Assembly (NCBI GenBank): GCA_945871915.1
Contig: CAMBXO010000013.1
Location: 17,055 to 81,054 of the forward strand
DNA length: 64,000 nt
Direction of reading: 5' to 3'
DNA from: Singulisphaera sp. GP187
GTDB taxonomy: Bacteria > Planctomycetota > Phycisphaerae > Phycisphaerales > SM1A02
The translations under genes were made by a program, and so were the position numbers. Under the pieces are notes generated by a model, which saw only the letters and a program-made list of their open reading frames with translations, had not been told where the DNA came from and did not search any database. This document shows positions 37,108 through 46,482 of this stretch, piece by piece. Every line of letters starts with the position of its first letter. Position 1 is the first letter of the stretch.

Positions 37108-40100
37108 ATGGCGAAGTCAAAAGTCAATTACCGTTTCCTCTGGAAATTTCTGGCCATCACCGTTGTTGTGATCGGACTTGGAGGTTTCTTTCTGGTGTAT
37201 CAGCGTTACATGGCACCCGAGCGAAACTTCGCTGCCGGGCAGAGGTTTGAACAAGAGGGTGACTATCGCAAGGCGGTTCAGTATTACGGGCGAGCTTCCA
37301 ACAAGCAGCAAACCAATCTGAAGTTTCTTGATGCGATGGAAGGGGCTCTCATGAAACTGGCGCCGACCACGCGTGACGAGGCCGCGGAGTATTACAACCA
37401 ACTTCTGGGTGTGCGACAGCAGCGTTCGCGAGCCGTGCCAAACGATCCGGCTTCGGCCATGAAGGCGATGCAGACGTTGTTTGATCGCAACGATGTGTTT
37501 GGGCAAGACATTCTTTGGCGCGAGTTCACCACGGAAGCGGAGAGAGTTGGGGCTCGACTTCCGGCCGGTGATCCAATTCAAAATCAATTGAAGTTCTGGC
37601 GAGCGGTTGGTTTCACCCGTCGCGGGACAACCATTTCTGACGCTGATCGAGCGGTGGCCGAGCAACTCCTTCGAGAGGTGCTTGCCGAGAATCCGGCCAT
37701 GGACGACGCGTGGTTTGAATTGGCGCAGTCGCAAGCGGAGTCGGCGGAAAAATTTGTTTCGGACAACCGCACAGATGATGCCATTCGAAGATTTGCAGAA
37801 CTGGATGCAACGATTGCCGCGGCCGAGAAGGCGTCTCCGGACGGAATGTCATGGCGCATTCTGAAAGCCAATCGTTTGACCAGACTCTTGGATCGAAATG
37901 AGCAAGGCGTAACGGCAGCAGATGTCGAAAAAGCACGCGAGGCCGTGGCAGCCATGGCCCCAAGCGTGATTGGCGACCGGGGTAAGACATTTCGAGTCGC
38001 GGTTGAAATGCTCGGAGGCCGCACCAACGATTGGCTCAAGCGGACAATTCTGGTGCTTCGGGATCGCGTCAAGCACGACCCCAATGACATGGTGGCTCGC
38101 CGGGTGTTGATGCAGGCCGCAACGTCCGTCGATCCAGTCTTGGCTCTTGAAATCGCAGAAGAGACTCGCGCCATGCCCAATGTGCCGCTCTCTGTTGAAA
38201 GCCTCATTCAAAATGATGCGGTCACGGTTGCGGTCGTCACGATGTTTGACTCAGAGTTTGAGCGATGGCGCATCGGCAAAACGGCTGAAGAGCGCAAAGC
38301 GCTGCTTCCAACCCTGAAGGCCATGAAGGACGAAGCCGTGAAGTACCTCGAGTCCATCGGCGAGAAAAACCATTCCACACTGGTGCAAGCCAAAGCCGCT
38401 CTGGCCGATGGCCGCATTGCCGAGGCGGTTGCCATGTTCGATGGCCTGCTTCATGGACAGGTCACGCCACCTTCGGATACGTACTTGTATGCCGCGTACG
38501 CCAACTTGTTGCGACGCGAGCCTGGCACCGCGATGTTGATTGCCAATGAGGGCATGACGCGCTATCCGGCCTTCACGCCACTGCTCATGATGCGAGCCGA
38601 AATCGAAGCCGGAACCGGAAAATATGCGGAGGCGCTCGCCACCTACAAAGCCGTGCTTGCACGCGAGCCCGGCAACAAGGCGGCCATCGAGCAGGTCGAA
38701 GTGCTTGGTGGAATGGAAGTCACCGCAGCGGGTGCAGCGGATGCCGGCAAGGGCGATGACATTGCCATTCTCCTTGGCACAGCGGAGCGCAAGTTGATGG
38801 TGCGGGATGTGGATGGTGCGGTGCTGCTGTTGAATGAGGCGCTCAAGCTGAATCCAAACGACCTTCGAGTCATTGTTGCGATGGCACAGGTGTACACACT
38901 GCTGAAGGAAGATCCGGTTCAGGCCAATCAGTGGATCGAAAAGGGACTCAAGATTCAGGGCAACGAAGAGCGTCTCATTCAGTTCAAGGCCATGCTGGCA
39001 TCGACGGATCCAGTTGATCGGGCGCTTGAATCTGTTCGCCTGCAGTATCCGCAGCCTGAGGCGCAAGCCGTGCAGACCTATCTCATTCTTGTGGACATGA
39101 TTGAGCGACTTCAGGAGAGAATTGACAGTCCCGCGACCACTCCAGAAGGGAAAGCCATGGCACCCGTGGCTCTTGCACGAGCCAAGGGCATGCTGCAAAC
39201 ATCGCTCGATGCCGCGCTCAAGGCCAATCCTCGCGATGAAACCTTGTTAGAGCGAGCCGCGCTTGAAGCGATCAAGGCAAAAGATTGGGATGCGGTGGAG
39301 AGATTCGCTCGGACTGCTGAGGAGGTCGGCGAGAACGGCATTGCTGCAACGCTTCGCTCTCGAATATTTCTGGCACAGGGCGATACGGTCAAGGCGCTTG
39401 CCATCATTGAAGACGCTCGCAAGGCTGGCCACGATTCACCCATGCTGCTTCGGCAGGCGGCGTTGATGTATGAGAGAGCTGGCAAGTTGGCCGATGCAAA
39501 GGACGCCATGGAAGCCGCCTACAAACGGCGACCGAGTGACATCACGATTGGCAGGCTGTACGCCCAGCTTCTGGATCGAACCGGTGATCGCGACCAGGCT
39601 CTTAGGATTCTTCGCGAACTTGCAAGGGCCAATCCTTCAAGCCGGGAAACCCTCACCGCGTGGCTGGATGTTGAGTCGGAAGTTGGTGATCGCACCGGAG
39701 CATCTGCTATGCGAAGGCGCCTCTATAAGGATGCGCCTGGATTCCGAGAGAACTCGCTTGCGTTGGCAAAAATGCTGGTGGATGCACCAAGTGACCTTTC
39801 GCTGATGGTCGATGCGGACGGCAAGCAAAAGTTCACGATGGCGCAACTGCAGACCATGCCGCCCCTGAAGCGGCAGCAGGAGTTGCAGCATGCAGCCAAA
39901 GAGAATCTTGATTTAGGACTGGACATTCTCAGGTTCTTGCAACAACAGGATCCGGGCAATCCGGTCATTTCTTTGACGAAGGCGCGCGCCATTGGGCGTT
40001 TCAACACGATCAAGGATGGTGAGGACTCCATTCGCGCCGACATCGCTGCGCTTGGAACCGGTCCCACCAAGGGTCTGTGGATTTCTCTTGGAGCGTTTGT

Positions 40101-41868
40101 TGCAGAGAGTGGTCGCCCAGAACAGGCTGCGATCGCATTTGCAGAGGCGCGCAAACAGCAGGAGCCCGGCCAGATTGATGTGGATTTGCAAGTCGCGGAC
40201 TTTTGGTTCAGTCGCCAGCAATGGGCTCGGGCTCGCACAGCACTTGAGCCCATCGTGCTTGCGGCGACCGGTGCCGACCAAGCCAACTTTGCCACGCGCC
40301 TTGCGGAGATCTGTCAAAACCTTCGCGACTATGAGGCATCGGACAAATATGCGGATCTTGCCGAGAAGGCTGGTGGTTCGACCAACGCCACACTTGCCAT
40401 GATTCGTGCGGCCAACCTGATTGGTCGTGGTGAGAGCATGGTCGGTCGCGGCGAGGGGGAGCAGGGGACTGAGACATTTATGAAGTCCATTGAAGCCTTC
40501 CGCAAGGCAACAGACATGGCACCCAACGGCTACATCGCATGGACGGGACTCGCCGACGCGCAGCGTGGAATGTATTTGCGTACCCGCGACACCGCGTACA
40601 TGACTGCGGCCGAAGCGTCCATTAACAAGGCTCTTTCGATCATGGCCAACTACATGCCGGCCATTCGGGTGAAGAAGGAACTGTTGATCGATCGCAACGA
40701 TTTGGCCGGCGCGATTGTGTTGATCGAAGGATTGGTCAAGGCTGAGCCGCAATCCCTCGATGCTCGACGCATCCTGATTGATCTCTTGGCGCGCGCCAAT
40801 GAAACGGCTCGAGCCGTCGCCGTGGCAGAAGATGCCGCTCAACTCGAACCTCGCAGCCCGGAGTGGCCCATTTTGATTGGTGGCATCTATCAACTTGCGG
40901 ATCAAATGCCCAATGCGATCGCGGCCTTTGACCGAGCCTTTTCAACGGATCCCACCGAAGACACATTGATTCGAGGCATCAATGCCAGGCTCCAAGGTGA
41001 CGAACCGGATTGGGCTGGCATTGTCACCATTCTTCGAGCGAATCCAAGGTTGGTTTCGAATTCGCCAACATTGCAGGGGGCGCTCGCGGCGGGGCTTTCC
41101 AACACCAAGCAACGAGACGCTGGAATGCAGGCGCTTCGAAACGCCTATGGATCCATTCGCTCGGGCGTTGCGTCCAAGATCATGCAGCCGACTGCGTGGG
41201 ATGTCTGGTTTATTTCGGTGGGTCAATCATTCAAGGATCAGCCACAAGAGGCGGAAGCGTTTGTGAAAGGCACGCTTGGAAATCAACCGGCGGACTTTTA
41301 TGCCAATCGAGGATTGGCTCGCATCTGGCGCAGCGTTGGGAAAGTGGGGCTCGACAAATCGCTGATGTATTTCGATCAGGCAATTCAGAGTGCCAACGAC
41401 AATCATGAACTTGCGGGGGCTGCCGCGATCGAAGCGGGCGAGACGGCATATCTCTTTGGTGAATGCCAACGATCCCTTCCGCTCTTTGAGAAAGCGATTT
41501 CCTTGCAGCCCACTGCAGCACCAACCCTGAATAACGCGGCGTATGTCACGGCCAAATGTGGCACGGGAACCGACCAAGCGGTGACATGGGCCCGAAAGGC
41601 TGTCGAGTTGGCACCGCAGATTCCTGATTTTCAAGACACGCTTGGATATTGCCTCTTGCGAGCTGGTAAGCCCAATGAGGCGCTTTCCCCACTTCAGAAG
41701 TCGCTCACGATTGCGCCTTCTGTTTCCAACATTCTGCATTTGACTCAGGCTTTGCAGGGGATTGGACGAAAAGATGAAGCCAAGGCCACGTTCGGTCGGC
41801 TTGGAAAAATGAAACTGTCCGACGATCAAATCGTTGAGCGCGACGCGATCGAGAAGACGCTTCAGTAG
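37108..41868 (+). CDS. Very large membrane-anchored tetratricopeptide-repeat protein (1586 aa)
   Basis: N-terminal TM (FLAITVVVIGLGGFFLVYQ) and many TPR-like helices; located in exosortase/EPS operon. Confidence 0.9.
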   Translation: MAKSKVNYRFLWKFLAITVVVIGLGGFFLVYQRYMAPERNFAAGQRFEQEGDYRKAVQYYGRASNKQQTNLKFLDAMEGALMKLAPTTRDEAAEYYNQLLGVRQQRSRAVPNDPASAMKAMQTLFDRNDVFGQDILWREFTTEAERVGARLPAGDPIQNQLKFWRAVGFTRRGTTISDADRAVAEQLLREVLAENPAMDDAWFELAQSQAESAEKFVSDNRTDDAIRRFAELDATIAAAEKASPDGMSWRILKANRLTRLLDRNEQGVTAADVEKAREAVAAMAPSVIGDRGKTFRVAVEMLGGRTNDWLKRTILVLRDRVKHDPNDMVARRVLMQAATSVDPVLALEIAEETRAMPNVPLSVESLIQNDAVTVAVVTMFDSEFERWRIGKTAEERKALLPTLKAMKDEAVKYLESIGEKNHSTLVQAKAALADGRIAEAVAMFDGLLHGQVTPPSDTYLYAAYANLLRREPGTAMLIANEGMTRYPAFTPLLMMRAEIEAGTGKYAEALATYKAVLAREPGNKAAIEQVEVLGGMEVTAAGAADAGKGDDIAILLGTAERKLMVRDVDGAVLLLNEALKLNPNDLRVIVAMAQVYTLLKEDPVQANQWIEKGLKIQGNEERLIQFKAMLASTDPVDRALESVRLQYPQPEAQAVQTYLILVDMIERLQERIDSPATTPEGKAMAPVALARAKGMLQTSLDAALKANPRDETLLERAALEAIKAKDWDAVERFARTAEEVGENGIAATLRSRIFLAQGDTVKALAIIEDARKAGHDSPMLLRQAALMYERAGKLADAKDAMEAAYKRRPSDITIGRLYAQLLDRTGDRDQALRILRELARANPSSRETLTAWLDVESEVGDRTGASAMRRRLYKDAPGFRENSLALAKMLVDAPSDLSLMVDADGKQKFTMAQLQTMPPLKRQQELQHAAKENLDLGLDILRFLQQQDPGNPVISLTKARAIGRFNTIKDGEDSIRADIAALGTGPTKGLWISLGAFVAESGRPEQAAIAFAEARKQQEPGQIDVDLQVADFWFSRQQWARARTALEPIVLAATGADQANFATRLAEICQNLRDYEASDKYADLAEKAGGSTNATLAMIRAANLIGRGESMVGRGEGEQGTETFMKSIEAFRKATDMAPNGYIAWTGLADAQRGMYLRTRDTAYMTAAEASINKALSIMANYMPAIRVKKELLIDRNDLAGAIVLIEGLVKAEPQSLDARRILIDLLARANETARAVAVAEDAAQLEPRSPEWPILIGGIYQLADQMPNAIAAFDRAFSTDPTEDTLIRGINARLQGDEPDWAGIVTILRANPRLVSNSPTLQGALAAGLSNTKQRDAGMQALRNAYGSIRSGVASKIMQPTAWDVWFISVGQSFKDQPQEAEAFVKGTLGNQPADFYANRGLARIWRSVGKVGLDKSLMYFDQAIQSANDNHELAGAAAIEAGETAYLFGECQRSLPLFEKAISLQPTAAPTLNNAAYVTAKCGTGTDQAVTWARKAVELAPQIPDFQDTLGYCLLRAGKPNEALSPLQKSLTIAPSVSNILHLTQALQGIGRKDEAKATFGRLGKMKLSDDQIVERDAIEKTLQ

Positions 41869-41892
41869 AACAGCAGCACAGGAACATCCGTT

Positions 41893-44139
41893 ATGACTCG
41901 AACGACCACTTCACCCAATCCCAGCGCATCGCCACGACCAGCGGCGCAGCGTCCTCGAACAGCCGGTCCGACGATTGACCCCATTCGCGTTCTGCGGCAG
42001 CACGCACGGTCGATCATGGTGATTGCATTTCTCGGCGGAGTTCTCGGTGTGGGGCTCAATTTCGCTTTTGCCAGTCTGTATCCACTGTGGTCGGCGCAGG
42101 TTCTCTTTGAAATTAAGAGCCAGTTGGAAATGGCCACCGACCTCAATGCAAAGGACATCGGAACCGAGGACACCGTTGTTCGGCTTGCACAGACCGAAGT
42201 TGCCAAGCTGACCAGCAGAGACACGCTCAATGATGCTCTTCAGCGGCCGGAGATTTTGACCACCGAGTGGTCAAAGGGATATCAAGATGCAAATGGTGTG
42301 CTTCTTCTTGATGAAGCCGTTCAGGATTTGGAGGACGAGATTCGTTCGGGCCACCGCCGTGGAACACAGATTTTCTTCATTGCATGGCGAGCCCATGTGC
42401 CGGAGGATTCGCGCACGGTTCTGAACTGCCTTGCCGACACCTACATTTTAAAGCGAAAAATCGCTGACGATGCCAGATTTGCGATGACGCAACAGGTGTA
42501 CGAGACCAAGCGATCCGATCTGGATAAGTCCATCAATCAGGTCAAGACGGATATCCAGAAATTTATCAATGCCAATGGGCTCACAAGTCTGACCGAGGGC
42601 AACAGCCAACATCAGCGCACGCTTGAAAAATTGAGTTCCGACATTGCGCAGACCACGGCCGATCACAGCGTGGCAAAGACCCGCGTTGTGCAGATTGGCG
42701 AAAAAATGAGTTCAAAGGATCCATCCCAAGACGACAAGAAACGAGCTCAGGAGGATCCGATCGTCCTTGGACTGCGTCGTGATGCTGAAGACTTGGCACG
42801 AGCGCATGAGTCATCCAAGAGTCAGTTTGGCGAAAAGCATTCGACCTACATACGGATTCATGCGGAGTCCGAGGCTGCGAAGAAGGCGTACGAACGACAA
42901 TTGGAAGAGACGCTGTCTCGCAACTTGCTCGCCGACCAGACTTCATCGATCAACGATGCCGATTCGCTTGCGAAGTTGCTTCTTAAACAAACGGATGACT
43001 TTAAGGACGCGGGGAAATTGGTCGCAAAGTTCACTGAAAGCATGGCGGAAATGCGTGATTACGAAGCAAAACTTGAGATGCTTCAGTTACAACGCACTGA
43101 GATTGGAAAGACGATTCAGGACATCGCACTTGCCAAGGAGCGGCAGGAGAGCGACCGTGTTGAAATTGTGCAGCGGGCGCTCAAGCCGTTGCAAATTACA
43201 TTTCCACGGATGGAGTACATGGTTCCCGGCGCAGCGGTGCTGTGTCTTGCCATCTACATTCTCATTCTGTTTAGCCGCGAATTCCTTGATCAGCGGGTGA
43301 AGTATCCAAGCGATCTCGCGGGGATTCCAGGCAAGATGCTGGGGGCCATTCCCGAACTGTCGGATGATCCGTCCAATCCCAAGCGGGCTGAGTTTGTTGT
43401 GACGGAATCTCCCGAATCCGTTCTTGCAGAAAACTTTCGCCAGTTAAATGGGCAGGTGGCTAAGGCTCTTCACGCCGCCGGCGGCAAATCGCTTCTTGTG
43501 TTGAGTGCCATGCCTGAGTCCGGCACTACAACCGTGGCCATCAACTTTGCAACAGCGGAGGCCACGCTCGGGAACCGAGTGCTCTTGATTGGTGCCAACA
43601 TGCGGCGGCCAGGTCTTTCGCGGGCGTTTGGTGTTGACATTGGCGCCGCAGGGCTTGGTGAGGCGCTCACGGGGCGTGATCCAGCGAAGTGCATTACATC
43701 GGTCAAGCCCAATGTAGACCTTATGGGTGCTGGCGGCCGCGAAAATCGTGTCTTCGATCGACTCAGCACTCCTCAGATGGATGCCATTATGAAATGGGCC
43801 AAGGAACATTACGACCTGGTTGTGGTGGATGGTCCCCCAAGCATTGTTGCTGGCGAGGCGTTGGTTCTGGCAAACAAAGTGGATGCGACGCTGATTGTGA
43901 CTCGTGCATGGCAGGATCAGCGAGGACTTGTCATGAAACTTGCCAATCAAATGGCGGAGAGCCCCAGCGCATTTCTTGGCGTTGTTCTGAATCGCATGCA
44001 CATGACGGCGGGCGGATACCTCAGAAAGAATGCCGAGGCAATCGCCGCGTATGCCGAACACACCGCAGCGTTCGGCGGGCTGGATTCACCGGCGTTGCCT
44101 CCGCGTGATGTAAAGATTAAAAAGCCAAAGGCGGCATGA
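41893..44139 (+). CDS. Wzc-like polysaccharide co-polymerase / BY-kinase-family protein with degenerate nucleotide-binding motifs
   Basis: N-terminal Wzz-like TM and coiled coil, C-terminal P-loop ATPase fold (LLVLSAMPESGTTTVAINFA, VLLIGANMRRPGLSRAFGV, HYDLVVVDGPPSIV). Confidence 0.88.
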   Translation: MTRTTTSPNPSASPRPAAQRPRTAGPTIDPIRVLRQHARSIMVIAFLGGVLGVGLNFAFASLYPLWSAQVLFEIKSQLEMATDLNAKDIGTEDTVVRLAQTEVAKLTSRDTLNDALQRPEILTTEWSKGYQDANGVLLLDEAVQDLEDEIRSGHRRGTQIFFIAWRAHVPEDSRTVLNCLADTYILKRKIADDARFAMTQQVYETKRSDLDKSINQVKTDIQKFINANGLTSLTEGNSQHQRTLEKLSSDIAQTTADHSVAKTRVVQIGEKMSSKDPSQDDKKRAQEDPIVLGLRRDAEDLARAHESSKSQFGEKHSTYIRIHAESEAAKKAYERQLEETLSRNLLADQTSSINDADSLAKLLLKQTDDFKDAGKLVAKFTESMAEMRDYEAKLEMLQLQRTEIGKTIQDIALAKERQESDRVEIVQRALKPLQITFPRMEYMVPGAAVLCLAIYILILFSREFLDQRVKYPSDLAGIPGKMLGAIPELSDDPSNPKRAEFVVTESPESVLAENFRQLNGQVAKALHAAGGKSLLVLSAMPESGTTTVAINFATAEATLGNRVLLIGANMRRPGLSRAFGVDIGAAGLGEALTGRDPAKCITSVKPNVDLMGAGGRENRVFDRLSTPQMDAIMKWAKEHYDLVVVDGPPSIVAGEALVLANKVDATLIVTRAWQDQRGLVMKLANQMAESPSAFLGVVLNRMHMTAGGYLRKNAEAIAAYAEHTAAFGGLDSPALPPRDVKIKKPKAA

Positions 44140-44145
44140 AGTCCA

Positions 44146-45144
44146 ATGAAGGGTGATCGCTCCATCCTTGTTACAGGGGGCGCAGGATTCATCGGCTCGC
44201 ATCTGGTGGAAAGGCTGCTCGGTCGCGGTCACCGCGTGATCGTTGTGGACGATCTCTCGACTGGCCATGAATCCAATCTTGAGGCCGCTCGAGTCATGGG
44301 TGGTGACCGGCTCACTTTTATTCGATCGACCGTTTCTGCTATGTCCAATCGATCCGATGTGGGTCCCTGTGATGCCATTCATCATCTCGCGGCAGCCGTG
44401 GGTGTTCGCCGCGTCATGGATCGACCGATGGAATCATTGGAAACAAATGTTGTTGAGACCGCCGCCGCCATTCGCATGGCGTTGCAATGGGACGCCGCGT
44501 TGTTGCTTGCAAGCAGCAGCGAGGTGTACGGCAAGTCAACCAAACTTCCATTCCATGAAGCGGATGATGTGGTCTATGGATCGACAGCGATCACGCGATG
44601 GAGTTATGGGTGCTCCAAGGCTTTGGATGAATACATGGGACTTGCGGCGTATCGCGCCCACGGACTGAGAGTCGTTGTTGCACGGCTGTTTAATACGGTT
44701 GGACCGCGACAGGTGGGTCGTTGGGGCATGGTGTTGCCACGATTCATTGAAGCGGCCCTTGCGGGTCAGCCACTCCAAGTGCATGGCGATGGAATGCAGA
44801 GTCGATGCTTTGCCGATGTTCGAGATGTTGCTGTTGTGCTGGATCAATTGCTTGAAACTCCTCAAGCGGCCGGCGGCGTGTTCAATGTCGGATCCGATCG
44901 CTCGATTTCGATTCAACAACTTGCCGAACTCGTTCTTCGCTGCACGGGATCCCATTCCACCATCACGCATGTGCCCTACGAATCGGTCTTCGGGAGCGGA
45001 TTTGAAGACTTGCATGCTCGCCAGCCGGATCTGCGACGGATGCGTGAAGTGACTGGATTTGCAACGACCATCTCGCTTGAGCAAACGATTCGAGATGTGA
45101 TGGCTTCTATGGGGGCGTGTGTATCGAAGGAGAGTGCGGCGTGA
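44146..45144 (+). CDS. NAD-dependent nucleotide-sugar epimerase/dehydratase
   Basis: ILVTGGAGFIGSHLVERLLGRGHRVIVVDDLSTG; ASSSEVYG; TRWSYGCSKALDEY. Confidence 0.92.
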   Translation: MKGDRSILVTGGAGFIGSHLVERLLGRGHRVIVVDDLSTGHESNLEAARVMGGDRLTFIRSTVSAMSNRSDVGPCDAIHHLAAAVGVRRVMDRPMESLETNVVETAAAIRMALQWDAALLLASSSEVYGKSTKLPFHEADDVVYGSTAITRWSYGCSKALDEYMGLAAYRAHGLRVVVARLFNTVGPRQVGRWGMVLPRFIEAALAGQPLQVHGDGMQSRCFADVRDVAVVLDQLLETPQAAGGVFNVGSDRSISIQQLAELVLRCTGSHSTITHVPYESVFGSGFEDLHARQPDLRRMREVTGFATTISLEQTIRDVMASMGACVSKESAA

Positions 45145-46478
45145 TGGAAGTGGTGACCAAGATTCCAGAATCCACGGATGCTGCGGCAACCGGCCTTTTG
45201 TTCACGCCAATGGAGTTGCTCAACGGCTACGCACCGGCCTTTGTCATTGCGTTCGCGGTCGCCTTAGTGTCCACGCCATTTGTCCGCCGAATTGCCGTCC
45301 GTTCAGGCGTGATTGACATGCCGGATCGACTGCGAAAGCAACATGCCTATCCGGTGGCCTACCTCGGCGGTGTCTCGGTATTTCTTGGCGTGGTGGTGGC
45401 GTTGATCGCCGCCTCATTTGTGACACGCGGTGATGCAGCCCTTCTGAAAGTGGTGCCACTCAGTGTGATCGTGGGAATGATCGCAATCATGATGACGGGT
45501 CTTGCCGACGACATTTGGAAGTGGGATCCGCGACTGAAGATTGCGGGGCAGTTGATCGCAGCAGCGGCCTTAGCGATCGAAGATGTGGGCCCAAATCTTG
45601 CGGAGGGTGCGTTGGCCTCCATTTTTGGACCTGCCGACATTACGCTGATGTCGATTGGCCAATTTGCCATTCGCAATTCCGAACTTTATTACTGGATTGG
45701 AACCGGGCTGGTGGCGTTGTTCGTGATTGGTGGCTGTAACGCCGCCAATCTGATTGATGGTCTTGATGGGCTCCTTACCGGTACGACGGCGATCATGGCA
45801 GTGGGATTGCTGGGCATCAGTCTGATCATGGCCATGTCGGAGCGCGTCGAAGACATTGATCAGAGCCTGGTGGGAATGCGGGTCGTGCTGAGTCTGGCGG
45901 TGCTTGGTGCAACACTCGGATTCCTTCCGTTTAATTTTAATCCAGCGATTATTTTCCTTGGAGATTGTGGAAGCCTCTTTCTTGGTTATGTCTGCATCGT
46001 GATCATTCTCAGTTTTGGAGAGGACGGCAAGACCGAACTGGTGATCGCTGGGCTGGTGGTGTTTGCGCTGCCCATTCTTGACACGGTGCTTGCGATCATT
46101 CGACGCAAGCTCTCCGGTCTTCCAATTGATACGGCGGACAACAATCACATTCATCATCTGCTCAAGCGAGCGTTTGGAACGGTCAAGAAAGCGGTGTTCG
46201 CTCTATACGGAATCACGGCAGGCTTTGCGGTGCTTGGTGTGGGTTTGGCGGCGGTTCGATTGCTGACGGAGACGCGTGTGCTGGCGATCGTCTCTCTTGC
46301 GATTGCGTTCTTTGCATTTATTGCCGCCATCGCTATCAAATCCGCCATGCAGGCAACATGGCAGATTCAATCGAAGCAGGCAGAACGGCATAGCGGCGTT
46401 CCATCGCTTCCGCATCGGGATGGCGATGGCGCTTCCAATGCACCGTCCATTTCGGCGGCGCCGAGCAACCGCGACTAA
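45144..46478 (+). CDS. WecA/MraY-like polyprenyl-phosphate sugar-1-phosphate transferase (GT4-type PNPT)
   Basis: DRLRKQHAYPVAYLGGVSVFLG; GLADDIWKWDPRLKIAGQ; NAANLIDGLDGLLTG; FLGDCGSLFLGY; NNHIHHLL. ORF opens at 45117; ATGA start at 45144. Confidence 0.92.
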   Translation: MEVVTKIPESTDAAATGLLFTPMELLNGYAPAFVIAFAVALVSTPFVRRIAVRSGVIDMPDRLRKQHAYPVAYLGGVSVFLGVVVALIAASFVTRGDAALLKVVPLSVIVGMIAIMMTGLADDIWKWDPRLKIAGQLIAAAALAIEDVGPNLAEGALASIFGPADITLMSIGQFAIRNSELYYWIGTGLVALFVIGGCNAANLIDGLDGLLTGTTAIMAVGLLGISLIMAMSERVEDIDQSLVGMRVVLSLAVLGATLGFLPFNFNPAIIFLGDCGSLFLGYVCIVIILSFGEDGKTELVIAGLVVFALPILDTVLAIIRRKLSGLPIDTADNNHIHHLLKRAFGTVKKAVFALYGITAGFAVLGVGLAAVRLLTETRVLAIVSLAIAFFAFIAAIAIKSAMQATWQIQSKQAERHSGVPSLPHRDGDGASNAPSISAAPSNRD

Positions 46479-46482
46479 CGCA

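Noticed and set aside
38251-39198. 315-aa minus-strand ORF and neighbouring antisense ORFs under the TPR gene
   Set aside because: Fully inside the 1586-aa TPR gene; no motif, typical long antisense open frame in GC-biased coding DNA.
46276-46482. N-terminal extension of rsmH in the ORF track
   Set aside because: Overlaps the WecA-like gene and is Arg/Pro-rich; homology begins at the ATG at 46483.
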